This document shows, piece by piece, positions 7,666-13,775 of a DNA stretch of 15,333 nucleotides; position 1 is the stretch's first letter; every line of letters begins with the position of its first letter. The DNA is taken from positions 1 to 15,333 of the forward strand of contig DAOTVD010000004.1 in assembly GCA_034437075.1 (NCBI GenBank), read 5' to 3'. This stretch comes from DAOTVD01 sp034437075 (GTDB taxonomy: Bacteria > Chloroflexota > Anaerolineae > Aggregatilineales > J027). The notes beneath the pieces were generated by a model. The model worked only from the letters and a program-made list of their open reading frames with translations. It searched no databases and was not told where the DNA came from. The position numbers and the translations under genes were made by a program.

Positions 7666-8182
7666 TCTCAGTTCCTCGATGCACATAGCGCTTGACCGCT
7701 ACCGGCTCGGGCAAATCATGGATCATCCGCTGGTGGTCGTCTATGTAAATATACCCAGCTTTCGCGAACAATGCTTCGGAGGCTGGGTTCTGCTCGCGGA
7801 TTTCGGCCACCACGACGGGCCAGCCTTGCTGGTGAATAAAGACCGTACCCAGCGTCACTAATTGCGTGCCGTAGCCGCGCCCGCGCCATTCTGGCGCGAT
7901 CATCACACCAATATCACAGGCCCGCGCTAAGCCCGCCGGCAAGGCATTATCATAGGCCCGAAACCGCAAAAAACCAACCTTCTCATCGCCCACCACGCCA
8001 AATAGGGGCGGTAAGCGCGTGTCTACAAAATATATGTCGCAAAATTCGTCGAAAAAGTTCGGCATGCGCTTGGGTGTTTGATGAAACGACATCTGGCGCG
8101 TCAGCGGATCGTTGCGCCAGTGCAGCACCTGCTCGGCATCTGCCAGAGTCGGCGCGGCAGGAAGCAAGGTTAACGCCGTCAT
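7658..8182 (-). CDS. GNAT N-acetyltransferase (first in the sugar cluster)
   Basis: A 174-residue GNAT acetyltransferase. The early LHWRNDPLTRQMSFH (20-34) resembles the start of PseH/SpsD-like sugar acetyltransferases, and the acetyl-CoA loop is WRGRGYGTQLV (99-109), followed by QNPASEALFAKAGY. It starts with an ATGA overlap on the oxidoreductase stop and itself overlaps neuB by 8 bp, so it is translationally coupled on both sides. By position next to a NeuB gene it probably acetylates an amino-sugar intermediate of nonulosonate synthesis. It is clearly different in sequence from the second GNAT of the operon, so the two likely act on different amino groups. That division of labour is inference. 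Confidence 0.85.
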   Translation of the reverse strand: MTALTLLPAAPTLADAEQVLHWRNDPLTRQMSFHQTPKRMPNFFDEFCDIYFVDTRLPPLFGVVGDEKVGFLRFRAYDNALPAGLARACDIGVMIAPEWRGRGYGTQLVTLGTVFIHQQGWPVVVAEIREQNPASEALFAKAGYIYIDDHQRMIHDLPEPVAVKRYVHRGTENE

Positions 8183-9180
8183 AATCGGACGATGCTCCCC
8201 GTCTGGGCGGATTCAAACATGGCTAATGCGACCCGCAACACCTCGGCCCCGCTCGCGATGTCTGCCACAGAGGTTGCCTGGCCATTCAAGCAGTCGATAA
8301 AATGCTGCATTTCATCAAGATACATCGCGTTCAGGGTCACGCTCATGGCCTGGGGCAACACGCGGTAGCCAGCCGGGCCGGGGCCATACAGCCGGATTTC
8401 GCCGGAATTATGGTCAAGCGTTAAGGTGCCTGCGCTGCCGGTGATGTCGAGTTCACGGCGATAGACGCGCCCGAGGAAATCCATCTGAAGTTGGGTGATA
8501 ACCCCGCTGCGATGCTTGAGCAGCGCCCCTGCGTAATCTTCGACATCCATTTCCAGAGCGCTTAAGCGCTCGGTATAGGCCACCACCTCATCGACCGGGC
8601 CGAATAAATCCAGTAGATAATCAATCTCGTGGCTGTCATCCAGCACGACGCCGCCGCCTAGCGCGCGCTGGGCCTGGTAGCGCCTCCGGTAATCACTGCC
8701 AGGGTGGTAATGCGGCAAATAGAAGGACACCAGCGCCCGCGCGGCAAGCGGATTGCCTAGCGTGCCGTCAACCAGCAACGCCTTAGCCCGCCGATAGCCA
8801 TCGCGAAAGCGCATGTTATACCCCATCAACGTGACGAGGCCGCGCGCTTGGGCCTCCGCAACAACTGCCTCGACACCATCCCAGGTGTGGGAAAGTGGTT
8901 TTTCGATAAACACGTGCTTATCCGCCTGCACGGCCAAGCGCACATGCTCCAGATGAAAAACGGTTGGCGAACAGACCAGCACGGCATCCACTTCTGGCGT
9001 AATGCCCTCTGGGATGCTTTCGCACACGCTGAAGCCCTCGGCGTGAACGCTTGCGGCTTGTGCGGGGTTCGGTTCGGCAAGATATAGCACCCGTTGGCCA
9101 AGCGTGCTAAGATTGCGTGCATGGCGCAGACCGATGGAGCCCCCGCCGATAATCATAAAGGCATATTGATTGCTCATCAT
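8179..9180 (-). CDS. Gfo/Idh/MocA-family NAD(P)-dependent oxidoreductase
   Basis: A 333-residue two-domain dehydrogenase. The N-terminal Rossmann fold shows IIGGGSIGLRHARNL (10-24), VDAVLVCSPTVFH (64-76) and the family's EKP motif in FIEKPLSH (91-98). The C-terminal substrate domain has GGGVVLDDSHEIDYLLDLFG (175-194), with His184 in the usual catalytic place. It should oxidise or reduce a sugar or nucleotide sugar. It is the first gene of the five-gene overlapping run and overlaps the next gene by 4 bp (ATGA). The start is either of two adjacent ATGs (9180 or 9177). There is no Shine-Dalgarno sequence upstream, but TATAGT lies just two bases before the first ATG, which would suit a leaderless message. 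The substrate is unknown. Confidence 0.88.
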   Translation of the reverse strand: MMSNQYAFMIIGGGSIGLRHARNLSTLGQRVLYLAEPNPAQAASVHAEGFSVCESIPEGITPEVDAVLVCSPTVFHLEHVRLAVQADKHVFIEKPLSHTWDGVEAVVAEAQARGLVTLMGYNMRFRDGYRRAKALLVDGTLGNPLAARALVSFYLPHYHPGSDYRRRYQAQRALGGGVVLDDSHEIDYLLDLFGPVDEVVAYTERLSALEMDVEDYAGALLKHRSGVITQLQMDFLGRVYRRELDITGSAGTLTLDHNSGEIRLYGPGPAGYRVLPQAMSVTLNAMYLDEMQHFIDCLNGQATSVADIASGAEVLRVALAMFESAQTGSIVRL

Positions 9181-9276
9181 CGACTATAGTGTATGATATG
9201 AACGACAAAGTCAAAAACTGCTTCGGTATCGCGTCTCCTTTCGCCATTATGCATCAGGAACCGGGCCAAAAACCAC
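9181..9276. promoter_or_regulatory. Divergent intergenic region between sugar operon and response regulator
   Basis: These 96 bp hold the start signals of both transcription directions. On the minus strand, TTGACT is followed 21 bases later by TATAGT, which ends two bases before the oxidoreductase ATG. The -35 spacing is too long for a normal sigma-70 promoter, so only the -10 is credible. On the plus strand TATGAT (9192-9197) is a possible -10 for the regulator gene, with no well-spaced -35. No clear Shine-Dalgarno sequence precedes either gene. I see no convincing pair of direct repeats for a PhoB-type regulator. The assignment is tentative. Confidence 0.35.
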
Positions 9277-9966
9277 ATGAAAGATAACCTGATTCTGCTC
9301 GTCGATGATGAGCAAAACATCATAGACCTCGCCAGCATGTACCTGAATAAAGAAGGCTTCGAGACGATCAGCGCCCAAGACGGCCTGCATGCTCTGGATA
9401 TGGCCAAACGCCACAAACCTGCTTTGCTGGTGTTGGATTTAATGCTGCCGGAACTAGATGGCTGGGAAGTGTGCAAACGCCTCCGCGCGAATTCCGATGT
9501 GCCCATCCTAATGTTGACTGCGCGTGATGATGACATCGACAAAATCGTGGGGCTAGAACTCGGCGCGGATGACTACATGACCAAGCCGTTCAACCCGCGT
9601 GAACTCGTAGCGCGTGTGAAGGCCATCTTGCGGCGCAGCGAGCCCAAAATCGCCACCGCCGACGCCCCACCACCGCCCGTCAAAGTGGGTGATTTGCACA
9701 TCGACCCGGCCCGCCGCACGGCCCAGACGGCGCAAGGGACGGTTGAACTGCGCACGAAAGAATTCGATCTGCTGCTGGCCCTGGCTCAGAACCCCGGCAT
9801 CGTCTTTAGTCGGGATAAGCTGCTTAGCATTGTGTGGGGTTTTGACTTTGCCGGCGAAACGCGCACCGTGGATGTCCATATCGCCCATTTGCGGCATAAA
9901 CTCGGTGGTAGCCAGGTGATGATCGAAACGGTGTGGGGTGTGGGTTATAAGCTCGAAACCCGCTAG
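9277..9966 (+). CDS. OmpR/PhoB-family response regulator (orphan)
   Basis: A 229-residue two-domain transcription regulator. The receiver domain (1-120) has the acidic pair Asp10/Asp11, the phosphate acceptor Asp54 in LVLDLMLPELDGW, Thr81 and Lys103 in TKPFNP, all needed for activity. After a Pro-rich linker (about 130-134), a winged-helix DNA-binding domain (about 137-229) shows LRTKEFDLLLALAQNPG, TRTVDVHIAHLRHKL and the terminal ETVWGVGYKLE. No separate histidine kinase gene lies beside it. The only kinase domain in the window is the one fused to the SpsF-like enzyme, in the operon that starts 97 bp away in the opposite direction, so this protein may be its partner and may regulate that operon. 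Partner and targets are inference. Confidence 0.95.
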   Translation: MKDNLILLVDDEQNIIDLASMYLNKEGFETISAQDGLHALDMAKRHKPALLVLDLMLPELDGWEVCKRLRANSDVPILMLTARDDDIDKIVGLELGADDYMTKPFNPRELVARVKAILRRSEPKIATADAPPPPVKVGDLHIDPARRTAQTAQGTVELRTKEFDLLLALAQNPGIVFSRDKLLSIVWGFDFAGETRTVDVHIAHLRHKLGGSQVMIETVWGVGYKLETR

Positions 9967-9982
9967 CAAGCCTGCGGTCGTT

Positions 9983-10010
9983 TTGAACTTACCCCGCCGA
10001 ATGCTACAAT
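9983..10010 (+). promoter_or_regulatory. Sigma-70-type promoter with extended -10 for the MoxR operon
   Basis: TTGAAC (9983-9988) and TACAAT (10005-10010) are separated by 16 bases. TG at 10002-10003, one base before the -10, makes an extended -10 element. Transcription would begin near 10017, leaving a leader of about 48 bases before the TTG start of the ATPase gene. The 98-bp gap after the response regulator shows no clear terminator. Confidence 0.7.
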
Positions 10011-10052
10011 CAAAGCAAGCCCTTCGTATCTATGCATACATGATGAAATCCT

Positions 10053-10058
10053 AAAGGA
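10053..10058 (+). promoter_or_regulatory. Ribosome binding site that fixes a TTG start
   Basis: AAAGGA sits six bases before the TTG at 10065. There is no ATG or GTG suitable as a start before the Walker A motif of the ATPase, so this site decides the start codon. Confidence 0.75.
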
Positions 10059-10064
10059 CTGGCA

Positions 10065-11030
10065 TTGTTTACCAACAAAGATGAGGTAAAACAAGCACTA
10101 AGCCAACAAAGCTACATTGCGACCGATGCGATTGCAACGGTGGTCTACCTGGCGCAGGTGCTGCAAAAACCGTTGCTACTCGAAGGCCCGGCAGGGGTGG
10201 GTAAAACGGAACTCGCCAAAGCGTTCGCCAAAGCCACCCAGCGCGCGCTAGTACGCTTGCAGTGTTATGAAGGCCTAGACGAAAGCAAAGCGCTCTACGA
10301 ATGGGAATACGCCAAACAGATGCTGTATACCCAACTCTTGCGCGATAAGCTGCAAGATATTCTGGCGGACGCCCAATCGTTGCACGAGGCCGCCGACCGC
10401 CTAGCCGACGAAGAAGATGTCTTTTTCTCCGAACGCTTCTTGTTGCCGCGTCCCTTGCTACGCGCCATCACATCCGATGATCCTGTGGTCTTGCTGATCG
10501 ATGAAATCGACCGCGCCGATACGGAATTCGAAGCCTTTCTACTAGAAGTCCTCTCCGACTTTCAAGTTACTGTCCCCGAATTGGGCACCATCGTCGCCAA
10601 GCATTTGCCGGTGGTCATGCTCACCAGCAATAACACGCGCGAACTCTCCGAAGCATTGAAGCGCCGCTGCTTATATCTGTTCATCGACTATCCGAACCAT
10701 CAATCCGAACTGGAAATCGTGCGCATGCGTGTGCCCGAATTAAGCGAGAAAATGGCCGAACAGGCTGTCGAAATGGTGCAGCGCTTGCGCCAACTGGACC
10801 TCAAGAAGAATCCTAGCGTTTCGGAAACGCTCGATTGGGCCAAAGCCTTAGTCTCCTTGAACGCTGATAACCTGCGCCAAGACATCCTAGAAGATACCTT
10901 GACGGTCTTGCTCAAACACGAAGCCGACGCGCAACGCGCCCGACGCGCGCTCACTCGCCCTGCCGATAGCGATGACTATAGCGGCGGTCGGCGCAACCGA
11001 GGGCGTTATTCGGGCGGTTGGCCGAACTAA
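10065..11030 (+). CDS. MoxR-type AAA+ ATPase
   Basis: A 321-residue AAA+ ATPase of the MoxR group, chaperone-like ATPases that usually work with a VWA protein to activate or assemble a target complex. Walker A is GPAGVGKT (41-48), Walker B LLIDEID (143-149), sensor 1 TSNN (187-190), with an arginine pair at EALKRR (196-201). The start is TTG with AAAGGA six bases upstream. The last 25 or so residues (SDDYSGGRRNRGRYSGGWPN) form an Arg/Gly/Tyr-rich tail that is not part of the AAA fold. The VWA partner lies two genes downstream in the same direction. The tail overlaps an alternative upstream start of the NUDIX frame, which I reject. The target of the MoxR-VWA pair is not visible here. Confidence 0.92.
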   Translation: MFTNKDEVKQALSQQSYIATDAIATVVYLAQVLQKPLLLEGPAGVGKTELAKAFAKATQRALVRLQCYEGLDESKALYEWEYAKQMLYTQLLRDKLQDILADAQSLHEAADRLADEEDVFFSERFLLPRPLLRAITSDDPVVLLIDEIDRADTEFEAFLLEVLSDFQVTVPELGTIVAKHLPVVMLTSNNTRELSEALKRRCLYLFIDYPNHQSELEIVRMRVPELSEKMAEQAVEMVQRLRQLDLKKNPSVSETLDWAKALVSLNADNLRQDILEDTLTVLLKHEADAQRARRALTRPADSDDYSGGRRNRGRYSGGWPN

Positions 11031-11043
11031 CTATAGGGGGCTT

Positions 11044-11595
11044 ATGTGGCAAGTTCTTAAACGGGTGGTGGTGCATGATGCCTTGCCCTGGGTGCGCCTG
11101 AGCGTCGAACATGTGCGCTTGCCAAATGGCGTCGAAATTGAAGATTTTTATCGCGTAGACATCAACCCCTATGTGATGATCTTCGCCCTACGCCCAGATA
11201 ACCATGTCGTGATGGTGCAGCACTATAAACATGGCCCGCAAGAAGTTTCTCTGGAACTACCTGCCGGGTATATCGAGCCTGATGATACCCCCCTGAGCGC
11301 CGCCCAACGCGAACTACGCGAAGAAACCGGCTTGGTAAGCCCGGCATGGCAAGACCTGGGCCGCTATTTCATTGATGGCAACCGGGGTTGTGGTTGGGTA
11401 CATGCCTTTCTGGCTACTGAAGCCCAGCACGAAAGCGCGCCGCAACGCGAGCCTACCGAATTGATGTCTGTACATTTCAAAAGTCTGGATGCACTGTTTG
11501 AGCTCTGGCAGCGCGGGCAAGTCATCAATGCGGCCTCTATGGGTATCATCGGGCGCAGCTTGTACGAAATTGGCTATTTGAGGCCCAGCGTATGA
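11044..11595 (+). CDS. NUDIX hydrolase, ADP-ribose pyrophosphatase-like
   Basis: A 183-residue NUDIX enzyme, expected to cleave a nucleoside diphosphate linked to another group; ADP-ribose is the usual substrate of this subgroup. The NUDIX box lies at 75-97: GYIEPDD followed by seven residues and RELREETGL. The catalytic RExxEE core is intact, while the first conserved Glu of the box is Asp81. The preceding ELPAG (71-75) is typical of ADP-ribose pyrophosphatases. I choose the ATG at 11044, 13 bp after the ATPase stop with AGGGGG just upstream, over an in-frame ATG at 10972 inside the ATPase gene. Its stop overlaps the next start (ATGA). Its position between a MoxR ATPase and the VWA gene is unusual. 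Confidence 0.9.
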   Translation: MWQVLKRVVVHDALPWVRLSVEHVRLPNGVEIEDFYRVDINPYVMIFALRPDNHVVMVQHYKHGPQEVSLELPAGYIEPDDTPLSAAQRELREETGLVSPAWQDLGRYFIDGNRGCGWVHAFLATEAQHESAPQREPTELMSVHFKSLDALFELWQRGQVINAASMGIIGRSLYEIGYLRPSV

Positions 11596-11951
11596 CCCAA
11601 AAACGCCCCGTTTCGAAACCTGAAATCCCCGATGCCGCCCAATGTCCCCGCTGTGGCTATCGTGTGCTCATCGGCGATGAATTTTGCGACCGTTGCGGTT
11701 ACGACTTACGCAGCACGCGCGCTCGGCTAAAGACCCAACCCGCCAATGTGATTGTGATAGGCGCCTTTTTACTCGGCATAATCTTGACCTTTGCGGCCCT
11801 GACGGGCATGGAAAATCTGTTGCAACTGGTGTTTATTCTCATTGGATTGGGGCTTATTGTCGGTGGCGGTTTATATTACGCTTTCGATTTACTGGTGCTA
11901 AACGCCGACGATCGCCGCAAAAAACCGGGCCAACGCTCCGGACGAAAATAA
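11592..11951 (+). CDS. Small zinc-ribbon protein with two membrane helices
   Basis: A 119-residue protein with an N-terminal zinc ribbon, CPRCGY and CDRCGY (Cys18, Cys21, Cys32, Cys35), a basic linker, two hydrophobic helices at about 52-70 and 76-98, and a charged tail rich in Lys and Arg. With two helices both ends probably face the cytoplasm. It starts with a 4-bp ATGA overlap on the NUDIX gene, so the two are translationally coupled. No function can be assigned; zinc-ribbon membrane proteins of this size are common in Chloroflexota and Firmicutes (general knowledge). It may anchor or tune the MoxR-VWA system, but only position suggests this. Confidence 0.85.
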   Translation: MTQKRPVSKPEIPDAAQCPRCGYRVLIGDEFCDRCGYDLRSTRARLKTQPANVIVIGAFLLGIILTFAALTGMENLLQLVFILIGLGLIVGGGLYYAFDLLVLNADDRRKKPGQRSGRK

Positions 11952-11970
11952 CGTTTGTCCATCACGAGTA

Positions 11971-11980
11971 CCTGTACAGG
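11971..11980. repeat. 10-bp perfect palindrome upstream of the VWA gene
   Basis: CCTGTACAGG reads the same on both strands. It lies in the 72-bp gap between the zinc-ribbon and VWA genes, 43 bp before the VWA start. TATAAG at 11999-12004 could be a weak -10, with TGTACA inside the palindrome as a poor, too-distant -35. It could be a dimer binding site or chance. Confidence 0.3.
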
Positions 11981-12012
11981 AACACGACACGGAATTGTTA
12001 TAAGGAATTGTT

Positions 12013-12017
12013 GGAGG
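12013..12017 (+). promoter_or_regulatory. Ribosome binding site of the VWA gene
   Basis: GGAGG lies six bases before the ATG at 12024. It selects this ATG over the in-frame TTG at 11955, whose extra 23 residues have no recognisable content and are Cys/Arg-rich. Confidence 0.8.
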
Positions 12018-12023
12018 AAAATC

Positions 12024-13406
12024 ATGGATCAGCGAACCATTGACTTTATCCGCTGTTTACGCGCCGCTGGGGTGCGCATCTCGCTCGCCGAGTCGCAAGA
12101 TGCTTTGCGCGCTGTCGAAGCCATGGGCATTCACGAACGGGGCATCTTTTCGGCAACTTTACACACCACGCTCATTAAAGATAACCGCGACACCGATGCG
12201 TTCGATTATTTTTTCCCGCGTTTTTTTGACCAGAACGAACCGCCTATGATCGACATGCAGCAGGAGCTTTCGCCAGAGCAACAAGAGCAACTCCAACAAG
12301 CCCTGCAAAGCCTGATGGGGGATGAAAACGCGCTGCGCCAATTGTTAGAACAACTCCTGCAAGGCCAGCATTTCTCCGATGACCAATTGCAGAACATGGC
12401 CCAGCAAAGTGGCATGCAAAACGCCGACAACATCAACCAGGAAGGCTGGTTTGCGCGGCGGCTACAACGCCAAGCGGGTTTAGATCAACTGCGCGACCTC
12501 ATCGAGCAATTGATGGAAGAATTGCGCGAGATGGGCATGAGTGACGACGCCCGCCAAGAAATCCGCGAGATGCTGGCCGCCAATGCCGAAGCCTTGGCCG
12601 AGCAACTCGAAAACTTTGCGGGCATGTCCATTGCCGAAAACATGGCCGACCAGGAACCCCAACCCCCGCAAGATGTCGATGACCTGGACTTTCAGCACCT
12701 CACGCGCGACGAAGCCGACGCCGTGCGTGATGAAATCCGGCGCTTGGCCGCGCGCTTACGTTCGCGCGCATCACTGCGCCAAAAACGCGCCAAAGAGGGC
12801 ACGCTCGACCCCAAACGCATTATTCGCCACAACCTACGTTATGGCGGCACGCCGATTGAACTCAAACACCGCAAGCGCCATAAAAAGCCCAAGCTGGTGG
12901 TGATCTGCGACCTCAGCGGCTCGATGCGCTATATGTCCGAGTTCGCCTTGACGCTGACCTATATGCTGCATGATGTCATCGCCAAGACGCGCTCGTTCAT
13001 CTTCATCGACAACATGGTTGAGGTCACGCATCACTTCCAGGCCCAGCGGCCCGAAATCGCCGTAGAGACGGTCTTGCGCGAGAATCCGCGCGGCTATTAT
13101 TCCACCGACCTGGGGCATAGCCTGCGCACTTTTGATGAAAAATTCCTGGATGCAGTGGATTCGCGCACGAATATCTTGGTCGTGGGGGATGGCCGCAACA
13201 ATTACAACGATCCGCGCGTCGATCTGGCGGAGCATCTGCAACGGCGCGCCCGGCGCTTGCTGTGGTTCTGCCCCGAGCCCGAATTTCAATGGGGGACGGG
13301 CGATAGCGATCTGCACCTCTACGCGCCCAAATCCGATGGCGTTTACCTGGTGCGCAATCTGCGCGAACTGGGGCAGGCCGTCGATGAAATCCTGGCGGAT
13401 GGCTGA
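12024..13406 (+). CDS. CoxE-like von Willebrand factor A domain protein
   Basis: A 460-residue cytosolic protein that probably works with the MoxR ATPase upstream. After a short conserved N-terminus (ISLAESQDALRAVEAMG, 19-35) comes a long Gln/Glu-rich helical, probably coiled-coil, stretch (about 78-250). The VWA domain runs from about 287 to the end: LVVICDLSGSM with the metal-binding DxSxS (Asp296, Ser298, Ser300), Thr361-Asp362 in YYSTDLG and Asp389 in VVGDGRNN. The end, with GTGDSDLHLYAP and VRNLRELGQAVDEIL, matches the CoxE family, in which the MoxR-VWA pair matures metal centres or other complexes. The start at 12024 has a strong GGAGG. The region after the stop leads into the T-box leader, with no obvious terminator. 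Confidence 0.92.
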   Translation: MDQRTIDFIRCLRAAGVRISLAESQDALRAVEAMGIHERGIFSATLHTTLIKDNRDTDAFDYFFPRFFDQNEPPMIDMQQELSPEQQEQLQQALQSLMGDENALRQLLEQLLQGQHFSDDQLQNMAQQSGMQNADNINQEGWFARRLQRQAGLDQLRDLIEQLMEELREMGMSDDARQEIREMLAANAEALAEQLENFAGMSIAENMADQEPQPPQDVDDLDFQHLTRDEADAVRDEIRRLAARLRSRASLRQKRAKEGTLDPKRIIRHNLRYGGTPIELKHRKRHKKPKLVVICDLSGSMRYMSEFALTLTYMLHDVIAKTRSFIFIDNMVEVTHHFQAQRPEIAVETVLRENPRGYYSTDLGHSLRTFDEKFLDAVDSRTNILVVGDGRNNYNDPRVDLAEHLQRRARRLLWFCPEPEFQWGTGDSDLHLYAPKSDGVYLVRNLRELGQAVDEILADG

Positions 13407-13426
13407 TTCATGCCGCAGAGTCCGCA

Positions 13427-13455
13427 TTGACAGCCTATCGAGGGTCTGTCATACT
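13427..13455 (+). promoter_or_regulatory. Sigma-70-type promoter of the T-box/pheS operon
   Basis: A perfect TTGACA (13427-13432) is followed after 17 bases by CATACT (13450-13455). Initiation would be near 13462, just before Stem I of the T-box leader. The -10 matches only four of six positions. Confidence 0.6.
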
Positions 13456-13461
13456 TTGAAC

Positions 13462-13741
13462 GTCAAAGGCAATGACGGAGCATAGTAAACGGCGTTTGCC
13501 CATCTGGCCCAGAGAGACCGCGCCATAGGCTGCAAGTGCGGCATGATGCTAGCGACCCGTTGAATTCCCTCCCGAGCCGGGCGCTGAAGGTCTGCGGACT
13601 GTGTAGGCGGCCCCGCGCCCCCGGCGTTAGCGGGTTAACTGAGGGGTTTGGTGCGTGTAGTGCGTGCCAAGCAACCAGGGTGGTACCGCGAGTCTTGACA
13701 TGTCAACGCTCGTCCCTGCGCAAGATGGGGGCGGGCGTTTT
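13462..13741 (+). ncRNA. T-box leader sensing tRNA-Phe (UUC specifier)
   Basis: This cis-acting RNA reads the charging of tRNA-Phe. Stem I: the loop-E strand AGTA (13484-13487) faces GAA (13562-13564), closed by AACGG/CCGTT (13488-13492 with 13557-13561) and below by GGAG/CTCC. The specifier TTC (Phe) is at 13565-13567. The distal part shows AGAGAG (13511-13516) and a CCGC/GCGG hairpin holding GGCTG (13528-13532). Stem III is a hairpin at 13648-13670. The T-box consensus AGGGTGGTACCGCG lies at 13677-13690; its TGGT (13681-13684) can pair with the ACCA end of an A-discriminator tRNA such as tRNA-Phe. The antiterminator pairs AGGG with CCCT (13677-13680/13714-13717) and GCGAG with CTCGT (13688-13692/13709-13713), excluding the terminator. 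The 5' end follows from the predicted promoter. Uncharged tRNA-Phe should allow read-through. Confidence 0.93.
13705..13741 (+). terminator. Rho-independent terminator of the T-box switch
   Basis: AACGCTCGTCCC (13705-13716) pairs over all 12 positions, two of them G-T, with 13728-13739 around an 11-base loop. It is followed by a short run of four T. Its 5' arm overlaps the 3' strand of the antiterminator, so the two folds are alternatives. Confidence 0.88.
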
Positions 13742-13763
13742 GCATTGTTCGCGTAATGAAAAC

Positions 13764-13768
13764 AGGAG
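13764..13768 (+). promoter_or_regulatory. Ribosome binding site fixing the GTG start of the membrane protein
   Basis: AGGAG lies seven bases before GTG at 13776 and downstream of the T-box terminator. The same frame is open further upstream, but that part is leader RNA. Confidence 0.8.
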
Positions 13769-13775
13769 TAAACCC

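Noticed and set aside
10972..11043. Longer NUDIX start overlapping the ATPase gene
   Set aside because: The overlap region encodes the ATPase tail, and ATG 11044 has an AGGGGG and begins where the NUDIX homology begins.
11955..12023. TTG start giving a 483-residue VWA protein
   Set aside because: No ribosome binding site, unlikely composition, and a strong GGAGG precedes ATG 12024.
12834..13427. 197-residue antisense frame opposite the VWA gene
   Set aside because: It mirrors the codon pattern of the VWA domain, has no recognisable motif, and runs against a gene with clear catalytic residues.
13536..13775. Upstream extension of the membrane protein frame from ATG 13536
   Set aside because: It lies wholly within the T-box leader and terminator; GTG 13776 has its own AGGAG.
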